Below are positions 7,342-15,098 of a stretch of DNA of 16,302 nucleotides, one piece after another. Below the pieces are notes generated by a model, which ran no database searches, was not told the origin of the DNA, and saw nothing but the letters and a program-made list of their open reading frames with translations. The DNA lies in the NCBI GenBank assembly GCA_964635995.1, contig CAZWRA010000027.1, positions 1 through 16,302 on the forward strand, given 5' to 3'. The position numbers and the translations under genes were made by a program. Source of the stretch: JAGQLF01 sp964635995 (lineage in GTDB: Bacteria > Patescibacteriota > Dojkabacteria > J137). Position 1 is the first letter of the stretch. The number at the start of each line of letters is the position of its first letter.

Positions 7342-8628
7342 ATGGCAACATATAAAATTCAAGGAGGAATTTCATTACATGGTGAAGTAACACCAGTTCC
7401 AAATAAGAATTCAATTTTACCTGCAATTACAGCAGCACTTCTAACCGACGAGCCAGTAACACTTCACAATGTCCCTAAAAGTTCTGATGTTCGAGTTATG
7501 CTAAGACTTATTAGAAAGCTTGGAGGTAAAGTTTCATATCTGAATCATGGAAATACAGTCCGGATTAATGCAAGTACTGTAAATACAAATGAATTAGATT
7601 CGGAATTATCAAAAAAAATCGTAGCAGGAAACATGTTTATGGCACCTCTTCTAACAAGATTTAAATCTGCATTTATGCCAATTCCAGGTGGGTGTAAGTT
7701 AGGTACTAGACCACTAGATGCATTTATTGGAAACATGGAAAGTTTAGGGGCAACTTATGAACCTACTGATAAAGGATTCTACCTACATGCAGATAATTTA
7801 AGACCAAGTAAAGTTTGGTCTTGGTTCCCATCAGTTACCGGTACTGAAAATTTAATAATGCTTGCAAGTAGATTACCTGGAACTACTGAGATATATAATG
7901 CAGCTTGTGAACCTCATGTTCAAGAACTTTGTCATATGTTAGTTTCAATGGGAGCAAATATTGAAGGTATTGGATCAAATAAGATTATTGTTCATGGAGT
8001 TAATGAGTTACATGGAACTGAATGGACAGTTATTAGTGATCATTTAGATATTGCGGAATATATTGCAACAGCTGCGGTTACTGGGGGAGCAATAAAAGTT
8101 AATAACGCAATTCCAGAACACATGAGCTTAATTCTTCAGGCTTTTGAAATTTTAGGAATAAAAACTTATTACGAAGATACAAGTTTAATTATTCCTGCAG
8201 AACAGAGTAGAGAGATAAAGGAAACAGTTAAAGGAAATATTTTTGATGTGAAAGCATTATTCTGGCCACTATTTCCTCCAGATGTAATTCATTCATTAGT
8301 TGTAACAGCTCTTGCTTCAAAAGGCTCAATGATTTTCCATAACTCTTTTTATGAGTATGGCTTCTTCTTTGTTGAAGAATTAGCGAAAATGAAAGGTAAT
8401 CTTGTTATAGCTGATCCTCATAGGATACTAACATTTGGACCTACGAAATGGAGAACTTCAACGTTAGTAGCTCCGAACATTATCGCAGCTACAAAATCAC
8501 TTTTTATTGCGGCTCTAGCAGCTCCAGGAACATCAATTCTTCATGATGAGACTGACATGTTAATGAGAAGGTATCCAACAATTTTAGAAGATTATAGAAG
8601 TCTAGGAGCTCATATAGAAAGAGTGTAG
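7342..8628 (+). CDS. murA: UDP-N-acetylglucosamine 1-carboxyvinyltransferase (MurA)
   Basis: MurA transfers enolpyruvate from PEP to UDP-GlcNAc, the first committed step of peptidoglycan synthesis, in the cytosol. From the ATG at 7342 the protein has 428 residues, close to the usual 420. It begins YKIQGGISLHGEVTPVPNKN, where Lys22 corresponds to the conserved substrate-binding Lys of the GxKN motif. The PEP-reactive loop reads PGGCKLGTRPLDAF with Cys118, the position that is Cys in fosfomycin-sensitive enzymes and Asp in some resistant ones. The two-lobed repeat is seen in HLDIAEYIATAAVTGG and the C-terminal YPTILEDYRSLGAHIERV. The frame stays open upstream to a GTG at 7291, but that overlaps a TATAAT, so the ATG is preferred. 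A REP-like palindrome follows 5 bases after the stop. Confidence 0.94.
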   Translation: MATYKIQGGISLHGEVTPVPNKNSILPAITAALLTDEPVTLHNVPKSSDVRVMLRLIRKLGGKVSYLNHGNTVRINASTVNTNELDSELSKKIVAGNMFMAPLLTRFKSAFMPIPGGCKLGTRPLDAFIGNMESLGATYEPTDKGFYLHADNLRPSKVWSWFPSVTGTENLIMLASRLPGTTEIYNAACEPHVQELCHMLVSMGANIEGIGSNKIIVHGVNELHGTEWTVISDHLDIAEYIATAAVTGGAIKVNNAIPEHMSLILQAFEILGIKTYYEDTSLIIPAEQSREIKETVKGNIFDVKALFWPLFPPDVIHSLVVTALASKGSMIFHNSFYEYGFFFVEELAKMKGNLVIADPHRILTFGPTKWRTSTLVAPNIIAATKSLFIAALAAPGTSILHDETDMLMRRYPTILEDYRSLGAHIERV

Positions 8629-8633
8629 AAATA

Positions 8634-8662
8634 CGTCACCCTGAACTTGTTTCAGGGTCTAG
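8634..8662 (+). repeat. REP-like palindromic repeat, left copy
   Basis: This 29-bp segment has an exact reverse complement at 10267-10295. Its core is a hairpin: ACCCTGAA (8638-8645), loop CTTGT, TTCAGGGT (8651-8658). Similar CCCTGAAC-type palindromes are scattered between genes in many bacterial genomes. It begins 5 bases after the murA stop, so it could also act as an RNA hairpin, but no T tract follows. The remaining stretch to about 8740 holds nothing I recognise. Confidence 0.85.
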
Positions 8663-8759
8663 TTAAAGAATTGCTATGGTGAGATAACTTGCCTGATTAA
8701 GAAAGCCTTAGCTTTACTTTGTCGTTGTATAGTAAAATTCACTAATTAACAAATCTAAA

Positions 8760-10132
8760 ATTGATAAATTAACTTCAATTAATCCTTCAAATGGAGAGAC
8801 TCTAAGTCAGGTAGAAATAAGTACAAAAGAAGAAATACTAAATAAAGTTAGCAATGCAAGAAAAGCTCTTAAAGAATGGAGAGATTTAGGTGTAAAGGGC
8901 AGAGTTAAAGCTCTTCAAAATGTAGTTGATGGATTTAAAAAGTACAGTAATGAGTTTTCGGAATTAATTTCAAAGGAAATGGGAATGCCAATCTCACAAA
9001 GTCATCATGACGTAGGAGGTGCAATTGAATATTTAGAATGGTATTTAGATAATGCAGAAGAAAATTTAAAACCTGAAGTAGTATATGAAGATGACGAAGT
9101 TATTCATACAGTTCATAAAGAACCAGTCGGGATTGTAGCAGCTATAACTCCTTGGAATTTTCCGGCTTCAAATTTTATCTGGATGGTTGGACAAAATTTA
9201 GTTGTAGGTAATACAGTAGTATTTAAAGATTCAGAAGAAGTTCCCCTTTGCGGTAAATTGATTGAAAAAATATGTTAGAAGCCAAGTTGCCTGATGGAGT
9301 ATTTTCTGAGATTTATGGAGGTAAAGAAGAGGGGGAAATTCTTGTGAACTCTGATATTAATATTATTTGTTTTACAGGAAGTAGTAAGACTGGTCAAAAA
9401 CTTTATGAAATAGCTGCCAATAAATTCATAAGAGTGTTCTTGGAATTGGGAGGATCTGCTCCAGGAATTGTTTTTGAAGATGCAGATATCGATAGTTTTA
9501 TTGAAACAATTTATGCAAATAGATTTGATAATTGTGGCCAAATTTGTGATGGGCTTAAAAGATTAATTGTTCATGAGTCTAAATATGATGAAGTAGTAGA
9601 AAAACTTACTTCTCAACTTGAATCAGTAAAAGTTGATGATTCAAGTGATAAAACTACGGATATTGGACCTTTAGTTTCTACAAAACAACTTGAAGCTCTT
9701 AAAGCACAGGTTGAAGATGCAGTTAAAAAAGGAGCTGAAGTTCTTTACGAGAAAGATCTTGATTTAAATTTAAAAGGAAACTTTTACTCTCCAACTTTGC
9801 TTACAAACATACATAAAGACATGGAAGTATGGAAAGAAGACGTATTTGGCCCTGTATTACCAATCGTTCAATTTAAAACTGAAGAAGAAGCAATTAACCT
9901 TGCTAACGATACTAAATATGGTTTAGTAGGTTATGTATTTACAAAAGACAAAGAGAAATTTAAAAGAGTTGCTTTTGAGGTGAAGACAGGAATGATTCAA
10001 CAAAATAATACAAGTTATGTAACCCCTTCAAGTCCATTCGGAGGTTGTAAGATATCTGGTATTAGGAGAGAGCACGGTAAATTTGGGTTCAATGATTTAT
10101 CAGAACTTAAGCTAATTGTACAAGAAAAATAA
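8760..10132 (+). pseudogene. Broken NAD(P)-dependent aldehyde dehydrogenase
   Basis: The product would oxidise an aldehyde to its acid; the sequence resembles succinate-semialdehyde-type enzymes. The N-terminal region reads KLTSINPSNGETLSQVE from about 8766. Then come GIVAAITPWNFPASNF (cofactor site and catalytic Asn), FTGSSKTGQKLYE, ELGGSAPGIVFEDADID (general-base Glu), NCGQICDGLKR (catalytic Cys at 9545-9547), DVFGPVLPIVQF and PFGGCKISGIRREHG. Lesions: an A6 run at 9265-9270 lacks one base, shifting the frame so that the first half ends at TAG after EKIC while the family match continues as MLEAKLPDGVF in the next frame. No ATG, GTG or TTG exists in frame before 8979, so the original start seems lost. 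The whole gene lies between two inverted copies of a 29-bp REP-like element. Catalytic residues remain, which suggests recent inactivation. Exact substrate unknown. Confidence 0.88.
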
Positions 10133-10155
10133 TTAAGGCTAAATTAATTTCCAAG

Positions 10156-10455
10156 TGTCCGTTCTCGATACAAAATGAAGCTTTGCTTCATTTCACTCGA
10201 ACTGACAATAACACTCGTCATTCCGACCAAAGCACGTCATGCTGAACTTGATTCAGCATCTGAATTCTAGACCCTGAAACAAGTTCAGGGTGACGACTGT
10301 TTTGTAATTAATCTTAGAGAAGTCGGGTCTGGCGGATTTCTCCACAAATGTATTTGGTATAACTAATAATGTCATGGTGAGGCTCTCGAACCATGAACGC
10401 GAGATATATAGCCTTACCCTAATACCATCCTTCAAGAACCTCAGGATGACAGATC
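10156..10455. repeat. Mosaic of REP-like palindromes
   Basis: The gap between the aldehyde dehydrogenase and Nudix genes is packed with different dyads and looks richer in G+C than its surroundings. AAATGAAGC/GCTTCATTT forms a 9-bp stem with a 3-base loop (10173-10193), set between GTTCTCGA and CTCGAAC. ATGCTGAA/TTCAGCAT forms an 8-bp stem (10239-10259). ACCCTGAA/TTCAGGGT forms an 8-bp stem (10271-10291) and belongs to the exact inverse copy of the 8634-8662 element. TCATGGT/ACCATGA forms a 7-bp stem (10372-10396). A further CTTCAAGAACCTCAGGATGA stretch is near 10431-10450. No open frame here is credible. Such mosaics are typical of mobile palindromic intergenic repeats; no REP-associated transposase gene is in the window. 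Confidence 0.8.
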
Positions 10456-10479
10456 ACTTTTTATTTATAAAAAGTATGA

Positions 10480-10485
10480 TATAAT
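10480..10485 (+). promoter_or_regulatory. Putative -10 box, leaderless start of the Nudix gene
   Basis: A perfect TATAAT ends 5 bases before the ATG at 10491, so transcription would start at about the initiation codon and the message would be leaderless. No good -35 hexamer is seen at 16-18 bases. It supports 10491 as the original start of the now-broken gene. Confidence 0.4.
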
Positions 10486-10490
10486 TAATT

Positions 10491-11231
10491 ATGGAACTAC
10501 CTAAAATAATTAGAAGTAAAAATTTTTCTGTAAATAAAATTAAAATTACTCATGTTAAAAATACTCTTACCTTTGACGATGAATTAAAAAAGTTGTTAGA
10601 TTAAAGCTGGGAAAAGTTCTTTGAAGAAGCTAAAGCTAAGAGGAATAATCCTTGGGACTGAACATATTATAGATTAGAAAATATTGAAGACATAGAGCAA
10701 GGAATGTTAGATTTTAAATTGAGTACTATAAAATATTCTACACTTAGAGGATTAAGTACGCTAGCAAAGGATAATCCTTATATTTACGATTCATGCCCTA
10801 CTTTTCATTGTTCAACTGTAGCGTTAATAAAAACGGCAGATAATTTTTATGTTTTCGGGTCTAGGAATGCTAATACAATTCATACCCAGCCTATGGATTT
10901 TATTGGAGGAGGATTACAATTTGATGAGTTAGAAGTGAATAATGGGGAAGATATCGAAAAGAATGTTGTTAAAGAACTTTATGAAGAAATTAATGTTTGT
11001 CAATCAGATATTTTACACATTGAGGGGATTGGAATTATTTTATCTACGTCAACAAATATATCATTCATATTTAAAGTAGACCTAAGATTAAATAAAGACT
11101 CTCTAAAAGATAAATTTTTAGAAAGAAAAGATGATGAAATGAGTGAATTGATATTTATTAAAGAAGAAAATTTGGAGGAGTATTAAAAAGATAAAGGAAG
11201 TTACCGTCCATTAGTTCCTAAATTACTTTAA
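10491..11231 (+). pseudogene. Broken Nudix hydrolase with three in-frame stops
   Basis: A single frame of 247 codons carries a Nudix domain, a family that cleaves nucleoside diphosphates linked to another moiety. The diagnostic helix reads GEDIEKNVVKELYEEINV (about 10953-11006); the metal-binding Glu cluster ELYEE is kept, while the usual Arg and Gly of REUxEExGU are Lys and Asn. Before it lie an N-terminal extension with WEKFFEEA and NPWD-x-TYYRLENIED, and DFIGGGLQFDE. Three stops interrupt the frame: TAA 10602-10604, TGA 10659-10661 (at a likely Gly in WD-G-TYYRLE) and TAA 11184-11186. After the last, KDKGSYRPLVPKLL continues to a TAA at 11229-11231 and looks like the true C-terminus. There is no frameshift. 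An ATG near 10704 could restart translation with the Nudix box intact, so partial function cannot be excluded. The gap from 11232 to 11413 holds only AT-rich sequence with short GAATTT repeats. Confidence 0.8.
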
Positions 11232-11413
11232 TTTTACTTCTTTCTGTGTTCATAATTTGAATTTTATTTAGAATTTCGTGATTTTTAGTAATTTATATCT
11301 GAAAGGTGTATTCGCATTGTCTTTTTTAGGAATAGTAAACAGGGTCTCACTGTGAACTTAATTTCACTTTTGAATTTTTAATTCATCCGTTTTAGAATTT
11401 GGAGATTTAGAAT

Positions 11414-12070
11414 TTGCAATTTAATCCTTTGACACCTAACGAAATCTACGAAAAACTAAACATAATGCCCTCAATTCGAGAGCACCAAAAAACTGTCGCA
11501 GCAATATCTTTAAAAATCTGTGATTCACTTTCTAAAAAAGTTAATAGTGATTTAATTGTTACAACTTGTTTATTACATGATCTTGGAAACATCTTAAAAG
11601 GAACAAAAAATTTTGCACCGAAAGGAGAAGAAGAGTATTGGGAAAAAGTTAAAGAAGAAACAAAAGTTAAGTATGGAGAAAGTACAGATGAGGCGACAGT
11701 CAACATGATTAAAAGTTTAAAACTTAGTAACGAAGATTTAATTTTAGAGCACTTATCTTGGATTGGAGGTAGAAATCTAAGTAACAAAACTAATGAAGAT
11801 TTAAAGAATCTTGAGTTTGTAATAGCTCCTTACGCAGATTCTAGAGTCTCTCCTGAAGGAGTTGTCTCAATTGAAGAGAGAATTAAAGAGGCAATGAGTA
11901 GACATAATTTCATTAACGATAAAAGTGAAGAAATTATGCAAACTTTAAAGAGAACTGAAATCACTGTTTTTCAGTATAGCTGGATGACTCCTAGTGAAAT
12001 TAATAATAAAACAATCAACCCATATTTAAGGAGAATCGAAGACTTCAAAATTCAATCTAGCATTAGCTAG
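11414..12070 (+). CDS. HD-domain metal-dependent phosphohydrolase
   Basis: This 218-residue protein belongs to the HD superfamily, whose members hydrolyse phosphate esters of nucleotides or other substrates at a metal site. The metal ligands appear as His24 (SIREHQK), His55-Asp56 (CLLHDLGNI) and probably Asp142 (APYADSRVSPEG). I see no (p)ppGpp synthetase or dGTPase signature, so the substrate is open. The TTG at 11414 is preferred because GGAG lies about 9 bases upstream, and an ATG start at residue 18 would leave only a few residues before the first His ligand. The next gene follows after 35 bases, with its own putative -10 box. Confidence 0.82.
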   Translation: MQFNPLTPNEIYEKLNIMPSIREHQKTVAAISLKICDSLSKKVNSDLIVTTCLLHDLGNILKGTKNFAPKGEEEYWEKVKEETKVKYGESTDEATVNMIKSLKLSNEDLILEHLSWIGGRNLSNKTNEDLKNLEFVIAPYADSRVSPEGVVSIEERIKEAMSRHNFINDKSEEIMQTLKRTEITVFQYSWMTPSEINNKTINPYLRRIEDFKIQSSIS

Positions 12071-12078
12071 TCTAATGA

Positions 12079-12084
12079 TATAAT
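12079..12084 (+). promoter_or_regulatory. Putative -10 box upstream of the PBP-fold gene
   Basis: A perfect TATAAT lies 21 bases before the ATG at 12106. Transcription would start near 12091 and leave a very short AT-rich leader without a Shine-Dalgarno site. No convincing -35 is seen. Confidence 0.4.
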
Positions 12085-12105
12085 CATTCAATTATAAATA
12101 AAAAT

Positions 12106-13365
12106 ATGACTCAACCAAGTCCAGATCAATCTTCATCCTTAGACTTATTCGAATCTAATACAAGAAACGCAATTGATGCAGTAATTACCGAAATTAGAGA
12201 CGGAACTATTCAAATAGAGGGGTTAGATGTAAGTAAATTAGAAGTTTTAGGAATTCCAGTTATTGACCTTTATATTGGAAATAATGGAGAACAGGTTGCA
12301 GTTGTAGGAAACTTAGAAAAAGACATGCTTTATATGGCCAGTATGATTAAGCCGGCATATAACTGGGCAGTATATACAATGTTTAAAGATACTGAAGAAG
12401 GTATGGGCCTAGATACTGTTATTAGAGATATTGATGATGAAATGATTGAGACACTACTTTTTTCAATTGAAGGTGAGACTCCAGAACCGATTTATAAAGT
12501 TCTTAGAACTAGATTTATAGAACAAAGCAGTAAGCCAGATGGAATATTTGACGCAGCAAAATATTTTAAAAGCAATCCAATAACTTTTGAGGATATAATT
12601 ATCGCTACTTGTGATGTTTCAAGTAATTTTGCCCTTGGAATGATTAAGGAATATACTGCTAGAAGATTGGCCAAGGCTAACCAGGTTGAATATACCGCCG
12701 AAACAGCTAGTGAGTTCCTATCTCTTACCTCAAATAAAATAGAAGAAGAAATTAGAGCGATTGCAGAATCAGAAAAAATTTTCGTTAGAGGTTCTGCAGA
12801 TTCTGTGGGAGAGAATGCTCATAACACTGCTAGATTTGGAGATTTAGTTAAACTTCAATCAAATATCTTTAGGTTGATTGTTCAAGAAGGATTAACACAC
12901 GGACATGATCCTGTTGCTTTCGCTATATATAGAGCTCTTTCTGCCGGTATAACTGAAGAAAATGCAGTATTAGAGGGTAGAACTCATGAAGTTAAAGCAA
13001 TGCATCCTCTTAAAGATATTGCAAAGGACACTATTCAAATGCTTGGAAAATCAGGTTCAAATATTTCATATTTTGAAGAGGGAATAATGTCGAGAGAAAA
13101 CGGCTGGGATAGAGCTCCTGAATCTAATGTTTATGGAGAGGATGATGCAAGAGTACTGTTATCTCATAGTGACTCAGCTCAACTAACATATTTAGATAAT
13201 AATGATTTTCCAAAGATAATAACTGCACTTTACGGAATTGAAGTTCCTGTTGGATTTGCTGTTTTAGAAGGCGGAAACGTTGAATTTGTTGAAGATCAAA
13301 TTCAAAAAGCAATTATTGCTCGAATTAATCCAGTAATTAAAGACGCAATCGCAGAAGCAGCGTAA
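12106..13365 (+). CDS. Serine beta-lactamase/penicillin-binding-fold protein without signal peptide
   Basis: This 419-residue protein has the three motifs of serine beta-lactamases and penicillin-binding proteins in order and sensible spacing: S-x-x-K as Ser79-Met-Ile-Lys82 (MASMIKPAYNW), S-x-N as Ser172-Ser-Asn174 (CDVSSNFAL), and K-S-G at 315-317 (MLGKSGSN). These residues acylate and deacylate a peptide or beta-lactam. The protein is longer than class A beta-lactamases (about 290), with extra material between motifs two and three and at the C-terminus. The N-terminus, MTQPSPDQSSSLDLF, is polar with no signal peptide or membrane helix, odd for an enzyme that normally works outside the membrane. 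No upstream in-frame start would add one. It lies 49 bases before murB, so a cell-wall link is plausible. The exact activity is unknown. Confidence 0.8.
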   Translation: MTQPSPDQSSSLDLFESNTRNAIDAVITEIRDGTIQIEGLDVSKLEVLGIPVIDLYIGNNGEQVAVVGNLEKDMLYMASMIKPAYNWAVYTMFKDTEEGMGLDTVIRDIDDEMIETLLFSIEGETPEPIYKVLRTRFIEQSSKPDGIFDAAKYFKSNPITFEDIIIATCDVSSNFALGMIKEYTARRLAKANQVEYTAETASEFLSLTSNKIEEEIRAIAESEKIFVRGSADSVGENAHNTARFGDLVKLQSNIFRLIVQEGLTHGHDPVAFAIYRALSAGITEENAVLEGRTHEVKAMHPLKDIAKDTIQMLGKSGSNISYFEEGIMSRENGWDRAPESNVYGEDDARVLLSHSDSAQLTYLDNNDFPKIITALYGIEVPVGFAVLEGGNVEFVEDQIQKAIIARINPVIKDAIAEAA

Positions 13366-13414
13366 TAGAATGTCTTAATATTCCGTAGTATTATTAAGTA
13401 TTAACTAGATACAC

Positions 13415-14524
13415 TTGGACGAATTAAAAGATAAGCTTACAAATATTGTTTTCAGAGAAAATGAACTGCTCTCTAAGCATTCAACGATGAGAGTTGGTGG
13501 AACTGCTGATTTATTCGTTGAAATAAACTCAGAAGAAGAGCTTAAAAACTTTCTAAATGTTCATAAAGATCATAACGATATTAAGCTTCTAGTAATTGGG
13601 GAAGGAAGTAATACATTGTTTACTAGCGATTATAAAGGCATTGTTCTTAAATTAATGCATAAGGGCATAGAGAAGATTGATGAGGAAGAAGAGTATTTAA
13701 CACTTAAGGTTCAAGCGGGACATAACTGGAATGAATTTGTTAAGTATTGTGTTGAAAATAATTTAGCTGGAAATGAGAATCTTGCCTTTATTCCTGGAAC
13801 TGTAGGAGCTGCGCCAGTACAAAATATTGCAGCCTATGGCCAAGTTCAAGAAGATACATTTCTATCCTTAGAAGCTTTTAATATTAAAACAGGAGAGAAA
13901 GAAGTATTTGATGGACCTGAATGTGAGTTTGCTTATAGATCTAGCATTTTTAAAACCTTAAAAAAAGATGAATATATTATTACTTCTGTAAATTATAAAT
14001 TACGAAAAGCTGAAGAATATATCCCTGAAACTTCATACCATTCAAGATATGAGTCCTTAAGCAGTATCTTAGAGGAGGTAGCTGAGAAACCGTATACACT
14101 TAAAGATGTTTTTAATGCAGTCGTTGAAATTCGAAAAAGAAAGCTTCCTCAAGTAGAAGAGGTGGGAACTCTTGGAAGTTTTTTTGTTAACCCATTTGTA
14201 ACAAAGGATAAATTACTAGACCTACAAAAGAAATTTCCAAATATTCAGTTCTATCCCGTAGATAAGATGCAGTATCCTGCATTAGAAGATCCAAAACTTA
14301 AGGATCAAGAAATAGTAAAAATCCCAGCTGGGTGGTTATTAGAAGAACTAGGTTGGAGAGGGAAGACTGAAGGAAATGTAGGAACTTCTCCTAAACATGC
14401 TCTCTGTGTTGTTGTAAATGGACCCGCAAAAGGTATAGACGTTTTAAACTTCATGAATGCTATGAAATCAAGCGTATTCGATGCTACTGGGGTTGAGCTC
14501 AGCTCAGAAGTTAATGTGATCTAA
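13415..14524 (+). CDS. murB: UDP-N-acetylenolpyruvoylglucosamine reductase (MurB)
   Basis: MurB reduces the MurA product with NADPH and FAD to UDP-MurNAc, the second step of peptidoglycan precursor synthesis. The 369-residue protein shows the FAD-binding motif VIGEGSNTLF (60-69), IPGTVGAAPVQNIAAYGQ (126-143), YRSSIFK (174-180), the catalytic Ser255 in GTLGSFFVNP, and the catalytic Glu365 in ELSSEVNVI. The length and the Tyr-containing insertion SYHSRYESL fit the E. coli-like type I enzyme. The start is a TTG at 13415; the first in-frame ATG (near 13487) would cut into THE conserved HSTMRVGGTA segment. No clear Shine-Dalgarno is present. A weak AT-rich dyad, CTTAATA/TATTAAG (13374-13398), lies in the 49-base gap after the PBP-fold gene; it has no T tract, so I do not call it a terminator. 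Confidence 0.95.
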   Translation: MDELKDKLTNIVFRENELLSKHSTMRVGGTADLFVEINSEEELKNFLNVHKDHNDIKLLVIGEGSNTLFTSDYKGIVLKLMHKGIEKIDEEEEYLTLKVQAGHNWNEFVKYCVENNLAGNENLAFIPGTVGAAPVQNIAAYGQVQEDTFLSLEAFNIKTGEKEVFDGPECEFAYRSSIFKTLKKDEYIITSVNYKLRKAEEYIPETSYHSRYESLSSILEEVAEKPYTLKDVFNAVVEIRKRKLPQVEEVGTLGSFFVNPFVTKDKLLDLQKKFPNIQFYPVDKMQYPALEDPKLKDQEIVKIPAGWLLEELGWRGKTEGNVGTSPKHALCVVVNGPAKGIDVLNFMNAMKSSVFDATGVELSSEVNVI

Positions 14525-15098
14525 AATCGCCTCTTAGAGCTTAGTTTTACTCTTTAAAATTTCATACTCCATAACTTGAGAACTACTAACCAGACTACTA
14601 TACTCAGAGTGTAGTTTACTTCTAGATTTTAACTATAGAGAAACTAAACTAAAAATTTACTCTTGGCGCTTTTTTGTTAGTTGATAATCTATACTTTAAA
14701 TATAGAAGGCTGTCTAAAAATGGATATTTTTAGTAGGATTTTAGTTTAAGTGTACCCTTGTTTTGTATACAAACTATCAAATTAAATAAATCTACTTGAA
14801 CATAATGTTGATAAGTCTGCATTTTAAAGATTCGTAAAACTTGGGTTAATTTTTAGTTTTTGTGGGTAATTTCTATTCAGGGCTGTTTACATTTTTTCAG
14901 ATCGTCATCCACAAAGCTTTCTGAGCTGAAAATATTTGAACACTATTATTTAGTTTATGAGTAAAAATCATATGACAATCAATGCGATTTTATGAAAACT
15001 CTTACATTAGTAATTTAATGCTATTGTTACTTTAAATAAGTACTTTTAGATATATTTACTAACATGGTATTTTATATTAAGTAACAAACTATCCCTAC
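14525..15098 (+). other. 574-bp AT-rich gap between murB and mutL, no gene seen
   Basis: I find no credible open frame on either strand. Small structures are present: a hairpin CTAAAAAT/ATTTTTAG with a 4-base loop (14714-14733); a perfect 12-bp palindrome TTTGTATACAAA (14762-14773); and two oppositely oriented 9-mers one mismatch from the DnaA box, TGTGGGTAA (14861-14869) and TCATCCACA (14905-14913). No terminator with a T tract follows murB and no strong promoter precedes mutL. The gap is much longer than others here and may be the remains of a decayed gene. Confidence 0.6.

Noticed and set aside
9275..9541. 88-codon minus-strand frame inside the aldehyde dehydrogenase gene
   Set aside because: It lies opposite well-conserved dehydrogenase motifs, is Cys/Ile/Ser-rich and has no motif of its own.
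10156..10455. CRISPR array or tRNA in the repeat-rich gap
   Set aside because: The repeats are different palindromes at irregular spacing, not identical direct repeats with uniform spacers, and no cloverleaf or T-loop motif is present.
13374..13398. Terminator between the PBP-fold gene and murB
   Set aside because: The dyad is short and all A/T with an 11-base loop and no T tract; the two genes may be co-transcribed.
14861..14913. Replication origin
   Set aside because: Only two one-mismatch DnaA-like 9-mers and no dnaA, dnaN or clustered repeats; chance is a sufficient explanation.
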